Below, piece after piece: positions 1 to 11,329 of a DNA stretch of 64,000 nt (within the stretch, counting starts at the first letter, position 1; each line of letters opens with the position of its first letter). Made by a program: the position numbers and the translations under genes. This stretch comes from Torreya grandis (lineage: Eukaryota; Streptophyta; Pinopsida; Cupressales; Taxaceae). The notes beneath the pieces are model-generated. The model was given only the letters and a program-made list of their open reading frames with translations. It made no database searches and was not told the origin of the DNA. Location: assembly GCA_037957365.1 (NCBI GenBank), contig JARHVA010003635.1:846501-910500 (forward strand), read 5' to 3'.

Positions 1-1384
1 GATTTATGCCTTAGACTATGTATTATAAGGAGGATAAGGATCCATCTCAAAAACCACTTTTTCACTATAGCGGTCTTGATTAAATTCAATTTATGTGACC
101 ATGACATCATAATCTTGATTTTTCATGGCTCGATTATGAGTGTAAACTACTATATCCACATCAATGATAAACATTTCTCAAAAGGATTAGAGTTATACAA
201 ACTATTGAAAATAATAGTCCAAATACAAATGGTCCAAACATAGTGTAACTTGGTCTAGGGGTGGAGTTGTATCTCCAAAATGGTCTATGCTAAAACTTGG
301 TCTAAACTAGTGTAACATCAAATGTCTTAAACAAATTGTCAAGTGGATGAAATAAAAATGGTATGCCAAACTCTAGGTACAAATTGTTTGAAACAAGTCT
401 AATCTAAGAAAATAAAAGTTGATAGGTCTTTTGGAAAAATAAGGCACAAAAGCTAGGCATATATTAGACATGTTCTAGGTCTTTTAGAAAAGGTACAAAA
501 AAATAGACTTTAAACAAAAAAAGGTATGAGATTTAATCTAACAAATCAGAAAGACTTTTGCATAAACTAGGCATTTAGATTAAACATGATTTTGGTCAAT
601 TGGTATAAAACATGAAATAATAGGCGTATGGAAGATAGGCTATTTATACCAACTCTAGGCACAAACAAATAGTTTTAAAATTGATTGAAGAATTAACCTA
701 AGTTACACAACCCAATAGAGAAAGATCAATGTCTAGGCCAAAATTACACAAGGCATAGGTAGAAATAAATCAATGTTTGGATTTGAAATTGTTAAGGTTA
801 ATTAGAAACTCAAATTGGAAAACTAGGCTTCTTAAATAGACAACAAATTAAACAAAGATGAATGGCATAACAACACTAGGTAAAGATTTCAAAAGGCACA
901 CATGGATTTGGTTTTGAAAATGGCACAAGGTCACAAGGAAAAAAGTCTTAAAAATGATTCAAGTAGTGTAATGATGTTATTGTGCTATAAATATATGATC
1001 AATGGTTTATTCAAAGATGTAAAGATACAAGAATTGAAATAAATTGGGTAGTGTAATGACACCCTTTTCAATCAAGTGACACACATAAATAAAATTTGTC
1101 AAAAGACAAAGGCAAAGGCATGATGTCAAATGGGTGGAATAATGCCTCCTCAAATAATGGAGTGATGTATAATTAAGACTCATTTTGATGTGGCATGATA
1201 AATAAAAATGGATATTTCAGACTCAAAACCATGCAAGAAAGGATAAAATGGAATAAACACACCTAAGTATAATGTCTTAAATCTTGAAATTGACAAGGTT
1301 TCATAGTACTGTCAAATTCCATCAATATACTCACACTTAGGATTATTTTAAGTATTAATTAAAAAATAAAAGATCATGAAAAGC
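1..1384. other. AT-rich repeat-derived DNA, no gene seen
   Basis: No coding signal on either strand. The stretch is full of short degenerate recurrences around GGTCTAGG and TAGGCA, and about 17,000-17,990 has a similar texture. Because both stretches lie next to copies of the same LTR-like repeat, this may be the neighbouring internal part of that element. The homology is suggestive only. Confidence 0.4.
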
Positions 1385-2383
1385 AGGGTTTTTTAGGCCC
1401 CATCTTTTCCCAATAATTTTTACTATGAAATGTAACTTTTGGATACTCAACCTACATCAATAGTATGTCCACAACAAGTGGGGTTGTTCTAAACTATCAA
1501 TTTTTGCATATTTTTACATGGTCCCAAGTGTGTCTAACACTAAAGATGCAATCACATCAATTGGATCCATGTTAACCAGCTTGTTATGAAAAGGTGTTGT
1601 CCTTTTCATAACCACTACATCTATCACTTTCTCAGTTAGTGTGATGTCTAAGTTTCCCCTATAGTCAGAGATAACTTACCACTAATAGAGCTTATTTTAA
1701 CCACTCAAAACAAGCATCTTAGTGGATCACCCTAAATTTATATACCTCACCATGGAGTGGGGTTGAAATTATTCTAAGATATGAATTCCTAGGTTGATGC
1801 TTCCCTAAAGAACCTGTGAGGAGGTGATGAACTCCTCTCACAAGCTAAAATGCATGAAAATAAAAGATAAGTGAAAATACTTTATGGTCACATTTGGGTC
1901 ACCCAAACCATATAGATTTAATGAGGGCCTTAATGAAATTCTTTTCACACTTAAGAATAAAGTATAAAAGTAAAAGAATGATTGATTTTATTTACATGAG
2001 TTCCCTAAAGGGGACAGGGGGAGAGCATACATGCAGCAATTATTTTGCTAGAAATAAACAACTTTTTAACAAACAAGCCTAAAATGAATAAATTCTAAGA
2101 ATATGGAACTAAGAGTGAAAGTTAATTTTAGTGCACCAAAATGAGATGTGTTGTGAATTTTTAAGTCCCTTGCAATTAGCATTTTGGAAAAACTTACAAT
2201 AAACTAAAAAATAACTAAGTTTTTTAAACACTAAAGACAAAATGTGCAAATTTTAACCATGTTCAAATTTGGCCTTTTCCACTTTAGGACCTACAATTTT
2301 TTAGAGGGTTATCCTAATTATAAGACAAAAAATGAATGAGAAAATAAAATTTTAGATTTTTCTCTTAGGTTTCTCTATTTTTT

Positions 2384-2790
2384 TGTCTCATAGATTGATG
2401 TCAATCCACACAATTATTGATGTCGATCTACAATGATTGACATCGATCAATCCAAAAGGATTAACGTTGGTCAACATAGATCGATGTTAGATTCTTGTAA
2501 AACATAAAAAAACATAATATGGATCCTCATAAAAATATTATTAGCCAAATTATCTTAAAATCAATAAACAACACTAGGTACTATAGGAAAATAGTCAGTC
2601 AAATAATTTTCAGGCTCTTAGACAGAAAACAAAAAAAACTCAAGAAAATCTCATTAATCATGTTTCTGCCATGCTCTATTATTCACATAGGGTTTGATTT
2701 TGGTCTTGAGTAGATCAATGTTGGTTTTTTAAGGGTCAACATCAGTTATAAAAGGATCAACATTAGTCTCTGCATAAACTGTGTGTTGCT
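2384..2790. repeat. degenerate GATGTCGATC minisatellite
   Basis: Variants of ATTGATGTCGATC and its reverse-complement-like form GATTGACATCGATC recur between about 2,390 and 2,495. They resume at about 2,710-2,780 (GTAGATCAATGTTGG, GGGTCAACATCAG, GGATCAACATTAG). The units are imperfectly palindromic. The related copy B carries a different short repeat at the corresponding place. Confidence 0.6.
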
Positions 2791-3359
2791 AAAAAACTAG
2801 AATTACATGAAAAACAAAGTTAAAACTCAAAATTTGAAGATTATTAAGCATTCGTTAGCAAAACTAAAATATAGATATTAATCTACTTACTTATATGGGA
2901 TGATCCATAGTTTCCCACCGAGCATGCCATTTATGATCATAGGAATCCAATAAGGGAGGTTAGTATAGTGTTAGTTTAAGCAATTAAAACTCAAACAAGC
3001 ACACTAACACTTACACTCCTAGCCTAGATACTAGGGAGAGATTAGTAACAAAATTTTGAATGAAAACATAATAAAAACATAAAAGACACACATATTTTAC
3101 CTAACTTGGAAGCTATAAATGCTTTGTTGAGTGGATTTCTTGGATTGTGCATCAAGAATTCTTTGGTAATGAAGGTTGCTTGTCTCTTTCTCTCCTTGGC
3201 ACCTTGGCTTTGTGATTTCTTGACTTCATATTTTGGAATTATAACATTACTTGATAGGCATTTGGTAATTGTAACACTACTCTTATCAAATCTTTGAAAT
3301 CATTTGTGCATAATAAATTTACACCAAAATAGCTTATGGATTCAATGGGCAAGACCTTG

Positions 3360-3367
3360 TATTTATA
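3360..3367 (-). promoter_or_regulatory. candidate LTR TATA box
   Basis: On the minus strand this reads TATAAATA inside GGCTATAAATACAAGG. The aligned position of copy B (19,891-19,898) has the same TATAAATA, and the conservation within otherwise diverged copies supports a promoter role. Confidence 0.5.
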
Positions 3368-3950
3368 GCCTTAGGAATTAACTCTCACCCAAGGTGGGTT
3401 AGGGTTGAGTTAAGTCTTGGAATGAATTCAAAATAAACTTATGTGAGTCAAATCTAACTCCAATAGAGTTAATAGTTTTCAATTAATTATGATTTTCAAT
3501 TACTAGGCATGGCTCTCAAAATTAAATATTTTAGGATATTTTCAAAGATTTGACAACTCATAAAGGTAATGATGAAAGGCTAGGATATTTAAAATTTTTG
3601 AATTTATTTTTTAGATATTCATTAATTTAAAATGGATAATTCAACTAGTAATTTAATATTTTTTAAATTAATAATTGATTTTGATTAACCTTTTGGCATT
3701 TCCAAGATTTGATTTAAGTGTGCAAGTGCCCCACTTAATAGGTCCATAGGCCAAATTTATAGTTTTGATGCCTCAAGATGATTATGGATGAATCCATGAG
3801 AGGTTATTGTTAAATATAGTAGGATACCCCAATTATGGATGTCTCAACATGATTCTGAGCTTTGATGAATGATGCATAAGTAAATTTTGGACATTCAATG
3901 ATTCTAAGGCTTAATTTGTAATGGTTGGTAGGAATGGTCTGAAGTCCAAT

Positions 3951-4689
3951 CAAAATCTAGTTGTGGCTAGTTTTACATGTCTACAAATGCAAGATTTTGG
4001 AATATGTACACTTGGTTAAATGCCATGTATAATATAGATGTGGATTTAACACTCAAAATATACAAGAATGCTCTAGATCCCATTAATATAATGTTTCTAT
4101 AGAGAGATACCACAACCAATAATTTATATTTGGAATCATAAGTAGATATTAATATTGATAAATAACTCAATACTCATAATTTATGAGACCAAACATTCAA
4201 AAATAGATTCCCATATTCAAATCCAATTTCACATGCTAATTAGAATTCCCCAGTATTCAACTAAAATTAGTTGTACACTCTTCCTCTCATGACACAACAA
4301 ATGAAAAATTAGAATTTTAGTTTTATGAGTAATCAAGTACAAAGGAATGGCCATCAAGAAAACTAATAAGATCAATATCTAGTTCAGACCAATGCAATAA
4401 TCACTCAAGGTTTTGATTCCACCACATATGAATTGAAGTATATAAAAATAATGGTCTAAAAGTTGAGCAATGGTTTACTCAATATGTTAAAAAGGAATGG
4501 TAACACCAAAAATCATAATTATAACCAAAATTATACATTTCCAAGATATAAAAGGCCTTTTAATAGGCCCATCAATAATGTATAGAAACTACAGTTTAAT
4601 AAGATACCAAAGATCAATATCATGGATACAACTCTATCTAATTGGTGTAGGGTTCACAACACATCACAACATGGGGAATTAGACTATGT
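3951..4689. other. AT-rich DNA, no feature seen
   Basis: There is no convincing coding or repeat structure here. Short open frames on both strands have chance-like composition. Confidence 0.4.
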
Positions 4690-5630
4690 AGAGTTATATG
4701 TAGCCTTTGAAACATTTTAGAGGGGAATGATTAGACAAGATCAAATGATAAATCCTCCAAATCTCCCTCATGAAGGCCTTCAAATTTAGCTATCAATTTT
4801 GAAACCTATGAGTCTCCCTTCCCTAGTGAAAATGAAAACATTCTAGAGGCTAATTTTGATGAATTAAAAGCATAACAAAAGTTTAATAGAAATAATTATA
4901 ATCTAAGGAACAAAAAACCTCTCACCACTTCTACTCCTCCCAATAATATAGTTATTCTCCTAAATATTAAAGTTGATAATAATCCTTCTCTCATAAAAAA
5001 GAATGATCAACTTCTACATAGATAAGAACAAAGTAAGGGAGGATATAACATCATTGAGTATATGAATAAGATCAAGGATAATATTAATCTTCATCAATTG
5101 GCACAAATTATAGAGGAAAAGGAACTCTTATGGAGGTCTATCATAGGCAAGTCAAGTATGTTGTAAAAAAGTCTAAAATAACTAATACAAATGTGATATA
5201 CAAAAGTAAGACTGAGGTTCTTCCTTTCTTGATAAACATTTAGGTGTTTGGAAATAAAATACAAAATTGTCTCATAGATTTTAGAGATTCAACTAATGTG
5301 AATCCCACATCTATTATATAGAATCTAGGTTTAAACCCAAGCCCATCCAATAGGACTATTTCATAGATGGATAAAATAATAATGCTTATTTTGGGCAAAC
5401 TTAATTATGCAAGAATAAAGGTTACATTAGAACCTTGAGTATAGATGAATATAGACATATTGGTAGTATATATTATAGAGTGATATGGGATACTCTTAAA
5501 TATATACTGGTCAAGGACATTAAATGGATATCTTTCCATGAACATCTCTCCCATTTGGCTGCCATAGAAGGGTATTGCCAACCAAATCAGGATTGATCAA
5601 GAGCCAAAGCTAAAGCATCTTATAAAAAAG
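4690..5630 (+). pseudogene. gypsy gag remnant and aspartic protease
   Basis: The gag remnant is weak (YNIIEYMNKIKDNINLHQLA near 5,047-5,105). The protease is clearer. A single frame from 5,211 reads TEVLPFLINI, a stop, VFGNKIQNCLIDF and then RDSTN. The catalytic D-S/T-G motif has become D-F-R-D-S-T, so the active site is lost. Downstream, a frame near 5,470-5,600 resembles the stretch that follows the protease in plant gypsy elements (GILLNIYWS, then LNGYLSMN). This is a dead gene. Confidence 0.72.
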
Positions 5631-5738
5631 TAAAACACTACCAATGAATAAGTAATTTATATGTCTCATAGCCTCATAATTTATTAATTTACTATGAAGC
5701 ATTAAATGCAATAAAAAGTGTTGGGCCCTTCGTAATTA

Positions 5739-6145
5739 TGGACCATCTATTTTGATGGACTAATATCCAAGCAAGGATCAAGTGTTGGTATCGAGTTGGT
5801 CGACCTACAAGGGAAGAAATACCTAGAATAATATATGCTCCAATTCCCATGTACTAGCAACATATCATTATATGAGAACCTAATTTTGGGATCCCAGTTT
5901 GCCCTCAAGAACAATGTCAAGGAGATGCTAGCATATGAAGACTCTAAACTCATGATCAACTAGGTAAAGAATAAGTACCAATGTAAATTATCATATTTAA
6001 ATAAGTAAAAATATATATCCTATGACTTAATTGAGTCATTTAAGTATCTCAATATAATGACCATTTTAAGAGAACAAAACTAAGATGCTAATTCACTAGC
6101 TATTTCTATAGTGAATTTGGCACCCCTGTAGGAGTCCAAAGTGTA
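5739..6145 (+). pseudogene. extra RNase H domain (RVT_3-like)
   Basis: One frame holds for about 135 codons with only four stops, starting WTIYFDGLISKQGSSVGIEL. It shows the plant/archaeal RNase H pattern. There is an FDG motif with the first catalytic Asp, then NISLYENLILGSQFA where the family has a conserved Glu-Tyr (the Glu is lost), then YEDSKL with the Asp retained. A C-terminal ILREQN, a stop and DANSLA follow, where the family has a Gln and an Asp. Two stops (INxVKNKY and QNxDAN) sit where Gln is expected. The domain lies between protease and reverse transcriptase, separate from the native RNase H at 7,473. Its role in Tat-type elements is presumed to be primer or hybrid removal. Confidence 0.8.
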
Positions 6146-6524
6146 GAAGTTCTCCATCAAATTGGTAATTTGTCCATCAGTAATAGAAAATCTGAAAATT
6201 TTCAATTATTTGATGATGAATATTGGATCATCTAGTTTTTAACAAATTAAAGATAGTTTGAGTCTCAGATAATTGATGATGAGGAAAAAATCCAAATGTG
6301 TCATGAAGAATTGTATGAAGAAGATGTTATCCAACTAAAATAAAATGTTCTCCCCTTGGGTATGGTAAAATTGGGAATGGATTTTTATATATATCCTTAA
6401 GTGAAACAAAAAATATAACTTAAGGTTAATGAATCTAAGCTCAACTCAAAAAATGTATGTGATGAAAAGAATATACATGTAATATCCAAATGAAAAGAAA
6501 AAAGTTAAAAAATTAATCATTAGA

Positions 6525-7472
6525 TATAAAGATGTAATTGCATGGACCTATGATTAATTAAGGACTTTCAATCCTAAATTAATCACCCATACAATTCCAC
6601 TCAACCCATATCATAAACCATTTAGGCCAAGACAAAGACCAGTTAATCCTATCTTGGAACTATTGATTCAAAAAGAAGTAGAGAAGTTGATATGTGCCCA
6701 AATAGTCTTTATGATGATGCATTCAACTTGGGTGGATATTATAGTTATAGTAAAGAATAAGAGAGTAAAAATTAGTTTGTGCATCGACTTCAAAAACCTT
6801 TAAAAAACTTTTGAGAAAGATTTTTATCCTCTACACTCCTTAGATGAGGTGATACAAATTATGAGTGGTTCTGTAATGATGTATGTCTTAGATTTTTTTT
6901 TTGAATGTAATCAATTTTTGGTGGAATCATAGGATATGATGAAAATCATGTTTACTATAAAATGAGGAACTTATACATATAATCAAATGCCATTTAGGCT
7001 GATCAATACTGGGCTTACATTCCAAAAAGTGATGGATCATGCATTCTAGGGACTAGTAGGCAAATACATAATTATATACATGGATGAACTCAATATTGTA
7101 TCTAAAATTAGGGTTGATAATATAGACCATCTCTAATCCATATTTTAAAGATGTAAAAAGTTTTATATCTCACTAAACCCCAAGAAGAGTATATTTGGCA
7201 TTATCGAAGGCAAGCTACTAGACCACATTATCACTAAAGATGGGATCACCATTGATCTAGATATATTTTAGGGAATTTTGAAAATAATGTTTCAAAATAG
7301 TAAAAGGGATATAAATTCCTTCTTTGGGAAGATTAATTTTATGAGAAAATTCATATCAAGATTTGCAGATATTGTTAGACCCCTGAATGCAATGCTCAAA
7401 CAAGATGGCAAAGTGGAAAGGACACCTAAAGATAATAAATCCTTCCAAGACATTAAGAAGGATATATTTTAG
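6525..7472 (+). pseudogene. gypsy reverse transcriptase relic
   Basis: The frame begins DVIAWTYD, a stop, then LRTFNPKLITHTIPLNP, which is the usual entry into plant gypsy RT. It continues with PVNPILELLIQKEVEKLI, CIDFKNL, QMPFRLINTGLTFQKVMDHA and a YMDE at 7,077-7,088 in place of the catalytic YxDD. The thumb region reads FFGKINFMRKFISRFADIVR, then PLNAMLKQDG. Stops interrupt the frame (CIDFKNLx, SxDMMK, HAFxGL). Loss of the second catalytic Asp and the stops make it non-functional. Confidence 0.9.
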
Positions 7473-8020
7473 GCCCTAGTTCTAGTAATCCCGAATCTCA
7501 CCAAAAAATTTTTCTTATACTCATTCACTTTAGAGCATACAATCATTCTTGTACTCATGCAAAAGAGGGAACAAAATGAACACATTATCTCTTTTATGAG
7601 TACTAACTTAAAAAATACATAACTCAAATACTCACTAATTGATAAATATATATTTTCCTTGTAAATTATTCAAAAAATTTGGGTATTGCATCCTCTAAAA
7701 CAAGACCATCACTATTGTAATAGACCCTATTTTCAATATTACACTAGGATAAAATGAATTAGGAGATCATAAATGTAAATGGATGAAAAAATTGTAGGAG
7801 TTTGTTATTGAAATTAAATGTACAAAAACCATTAGATGATAGGGTATTATTTAGTTAATGAATGAACTAGATGCATGTATCATCATTGAATAAGTTTGTC
7901 AAACACAAGTTTCCCAAGAGGATTGGTATTCAGGTATTATTTAGTTTTTTCTCACTAGAATTTATCCCCAAGAAATCAAGAGAGAGAAAAAGAGATCCTT
8001 AAGGATCAAAGCTACTTAGT
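7473..8020 (+). pseudogene. native gypsy RNase H and tether relic
   Basis: It follows RT directly: ALVLVIPNLTKKFFLYSFTL, then IILVLMQKREQNEHIISFMS and LKYSLIDKYIFSL. This is the standard gypsy RNase H that follows the thumb. A tether-like stretch to about 8,000 is more eroded (GDHKCKWMKKL, then stops). It serves as a second RNase H reading in the same element, distinct from the domain at 5,739. Confidence 0.75.
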
Positions 8021-9190
8021 ACTTTATTAGGAATGGCACCCTCTATAGGAATAACTATGAAGGCAACTATTTAATATGTGTGTCACATGAAGAATCCCAA
8101 TAAATATTATAAGATATGTATCAAAATATTGGTAGTGACCATCCATCTAGCAATACCATAACCCATAAAATACTTATAATGGGATATTATTATCCAAAAA
8201 TCTTTAAGGATGCTCACTTCCATATAAGGACATGCCATGAATCTTAGGTCTTGGTGAAAAGAGAGGTACATATAGTAATGACCCTATTGCCTATGATTAA
8301 TGATAAGTCATTTTCCCAATGGGGCTTAGATTCATTTGTGTCATAAACCCAAATTATTTAGTTGGGTATAAATTTGTGCTCACTACTATAAATTATTACA
8401 CTAGATGGATTGAGATACTAGCCACCAAGAACTCAAGATCCCAAGATGTGATCAATTTCCTTGAAGATCATATCACAACTAGGTTTGGCACACCCATTTT
8501 GTTGGTTTGTGATAATGGACCAACATTTTAATCAATTGAGTTTACAAAATGGGCCTATGATAATTAGATCATAATTAGATCATCCTCAAATCACTACCTT
8601 CAATGGAATGGATTGCCTAGATCAACCAACAAGAACCTCATAGATGATATCAATAAGTCCAATATGGATAAGCCTAGAGAGTGGTATATCTTACTAGAAT
8701 ATGCACTCTAGGTAGATAGAACTCGATATAAGTATGCCTTTAAATCCCCATTATACATGATGGTCTATACGAAAAAGATGGTGTTCCCAATCATGTTGAG
8801 GCTTCTAAAATATCAATTTATGAAGGAATACATGGAGTCCAATGACAAGATAGAGTCTATTTTATTGGATATCATATAAATGGAAGACTTTAGGAATGAA
8901 GCATTAAAAAAATTTATTAGACATCAACATGTGATCAAAAGATGGTTTGTTAAGAGAGTGAAATCTAAAGTATTAATGATTTATAACCTGGTGCTTCTAG
9001 AGGACAAAGCCCATGAAAATAAAGGAATGCATGACAAGTTCACTCCATTATGGATAGGGCCTTTTATATTTATAAGATCTTGGGTAATAATACTTTCTAT
9101 TTCAAGGAACTCCAAGGTAATGAATTGACATACCCAATTAATGGATAGATTTTGAAGCATTACTTCATAGATACTCCATCTAGAGAGGTC
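8021..9190 (+). pseudogene. gypsy integrase relic
   Basis: The zinc-binding region is eroded. The core reads GLRFICVINPNYLVGYKFVL and YYTRWIEILATKNSRSQDVI, with VCDNGPTF near 8,508-8,531. The first catalytic Asp (expected after GL) is replaced, the second is kept in VCDNG, and the Glu is not seen in NGLPRSTNKNLIDD. The C-terminal part (8,880-9,128) includes DKFTPLWIGPFIF, the GPF/Y-type end common in plant gypsy integrases. It is non-functional. Confidence 0.85.
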
Positions 9191-10555
9191 TCTGAGTAAT
9201 AAAAAATGTTCTAGTAGAGTTAGGTGTAGGTTAGATTTGATTTATTAGTTATCTTCCTACTTTTAATCATTTTATTTTATTAGAATAATTTATGCTTTAT
9301 AGATTAGTCATTTTTCTTACTTTCTATAGTTTGCTTTGCTTAGTCTACTATTTTGTTTTAGGTAGTTTCCCAATTTATAGAATATTTTTTACCTTTTTTG
9401 GTAGTCTAATTGAACACTCTTGGTATAGTCAAACAATATCATGTGTGTTTTAAATCCAACTTGAATCGGTGGGTGTTTCATCTTGTAGTTCATAATTCTT
9501 AATCCATGTAAGCAATGAGAGAAATAACCATGACTATATTACAAAGCTAATGATTTTATCAGGTATGTAAAATCTACTCCTATAGTTCTATGCAAATTTC
9601 AAAATCTCTCTTTAGGTAAAATGCATATTAAATACTTATTTGAGATAACAACGATTGACATGGGTAAAGTTGGTAGGGACATCTTGATTATCCAAATTTT
9701 ACTAAGACAACTCATGGTGGTCACCTTCTTACCTATTTTATTCAAAAATCAAAAAGAAAAAGAAAGAAAAATAAAGGCATGATCTAAAATTTTAAAATAA
9801 AAAATCAAAGTAGATTGAAAGCCTACATGATGAAATAAGATCAATGTATCATGCATTATGGGAAATTATGGAAGAAGAGAGAAAATATGATCAAAGGTAT
9901 CTTTGTTAGGGCTATGGATTCTTGTTTGATAGAAGAGAAATGAATGAGCTACCCAAATTTCCATGCACTTAATGCCCAATTAGAATGAAACGTAAAGCTC
10001 ACCCCATGTCTTTGCCTAAAACCATTTGACAATGAATAAAGAATATCACTTTCCCACACATAGGTCAAAGGTATGAGTGAAGTTAGGATGTTGCTTGGAA
10101 TTATCAAGATTCTCTTTTATATTCTTGATTTAATAATTTATTTTAGTATGGTTCATGATTGATATTGAGATTACAAAACTAGAGTTTCTAGGTTAGTGAA
10201 AACTCAAGATTAATCAACCCTATGAGTCACCATTTATTGTATTCAACACATCCCACATTAGATTTTGTTTGAAAACTGAGGACCCCCTTTTTTTTAAAAA
10301 GACTTAATAATTATTTTGTTTATATATGTGTGTTTGGTTGGTTTTATTATCTATAAAAAATTGATGTTTTGGATATTGAATCATTATAGGTTGCATCTAT
10401 TTTCTCCTACATTTTATTTCCATTAGAATAACTTAATGAAACTAATCTATTAATGGAAACTTTGGGAAGTTTGCTATGTATGATAGGTATCAGTTTTGTT
10501 TATTTTGTTTCTTCTATTTAGATTTACTTATTTGGCATATGGACATTTTTTGTAT
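9191..10555. other. AT-rich non-coding DNA after gypsy 1
   Basis: No coding signal. By position this may be the 3' untranslated part or LTR of the upstream gypsy element, but I found no repeat of it in the window and no clear polypurine tract. Confidence 0.35.
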
Positions 10556-11010
10556 TAGGAATTTTCTATTTTTTAAAACTTTTTGGTCTTTGCAATTTTG
10601 TTCTTTGGGAACTTTTCAATCAAAAACTATTTAGTCGAGAACTTTCTTTCAAATCGTATTCCAGTTGAAGGATTTTTAGTCTACAAAATTCCTTAAGATA
10701 ATTTTATTTGACACTTATTACATGGAAATTTACTTGGGAAATTTTTGTCTTCAAAATATTTTGGTCTTAGAAAACTTTCTGTTTGACAACTTTCCTTTGG
10801 AAGGTTTCAGTCAAGAACATTCCCCTTGACAACATCTTCTCAAATGATAATATCCCCAAAAAACACTTGGTTTTTGTGAAATTTCTCTTTAGTGACTTTC
10901 ATACAGAGCCTTTTACTCTATAAATTTTCCTTTAACAACTTTCCCTGACAAGTCTTCCCAAAAAAATCTCTTTGAAGAATATTTTGATCTTTGGGATCTT
11001 TCATTTAGAA
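10556..11010. repeat. degenerate AACTTTC minisatellite
   Basis: Variants of GAACTTTC and GACAACTTTCC recur irregularly, roughly every 20-50 bp: GGGAACTTTTC, GAGAACTTTC, AAAACTTTCTG, GACAACTTTCC, ACAACTTTCCC and others. TTTGGTC and CCTTT words lie between them. The block ends just before ACCCTAGGCTCACCGTATCA. It is probably part of an untranslated region of a retroelement. Confidence 0.55.
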
Positions 11011-11329
11011 CCCTAGGCTCACCGTATCACATCATTTGGATCAAATATAAAGGCTAACCTCCTAATTAAACCATATAGTCATAAGTTTAAAAATAAGAAA
11101 CACCATGCCACCCCAAATGAATAGGCATCCTATGTGTTATACCCACTAGGCCTAGGTGGTCAAGTTTGAATTGAATGAAGGTGATGAGATTTTAGATGTT
11201 GGTGATTAATGGAACATGAACTAGAATGAATGCATAAAACTAAAACATTTATCCCCTAACTAAATTCACCTCATTTTTTTTAATTGAGATCAATTACATA
11301 TAGCCTTATATGATTTCAAAATCCCTATA

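Larger units (their letters stand above)
1385..3950 (-). repeat. LTR-like repeat, copy A (minus-oriented)
   Basis: This stretch shares a series of collinear blocks with 17,997-20,480. One is a T-run followed by GGCCCC/GACCCC (1,388-1,403 versus 18,000-18,013). Others are TTCCTAGGTTGATGC and CCCTAAAG (near 1,787-1,808), GGGAGAGCATA (near 2,020), a TATTTATAGC box (near 3,360) and TTAGGCATGGCT (near 3,502). The shared order, low coding content and conserved TATA box on the minus strand suggest an LTR or LTR plus leader of one retroelement family. Exact ends, primer-binding site and target-site duplication were not found, so it could be a non-LTR repeat. Confidence 0.5.
4690..9190 (+). mobile_element. 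Ty3/gypsy retrotransposon relic 1
   Basis: A decayed gag-pol region can be read through stops and a few frameshifts. In order it shows a gag remnant, aspartic protease, an extra RNase H, reverse transcriptase, the native RNase H with tether, and integrase. The combination places it in the Ty3/gypsy (Metaviridae) group, and an extra RNase H is a known trait of the plant Tat branch. The flanking LTRs are not identified. The A and B repeats on either side are probably unrelated, because their TATA boxes point to the minus strand. Many premature stops fall at expected Gln codons. Confidence 0.88.
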
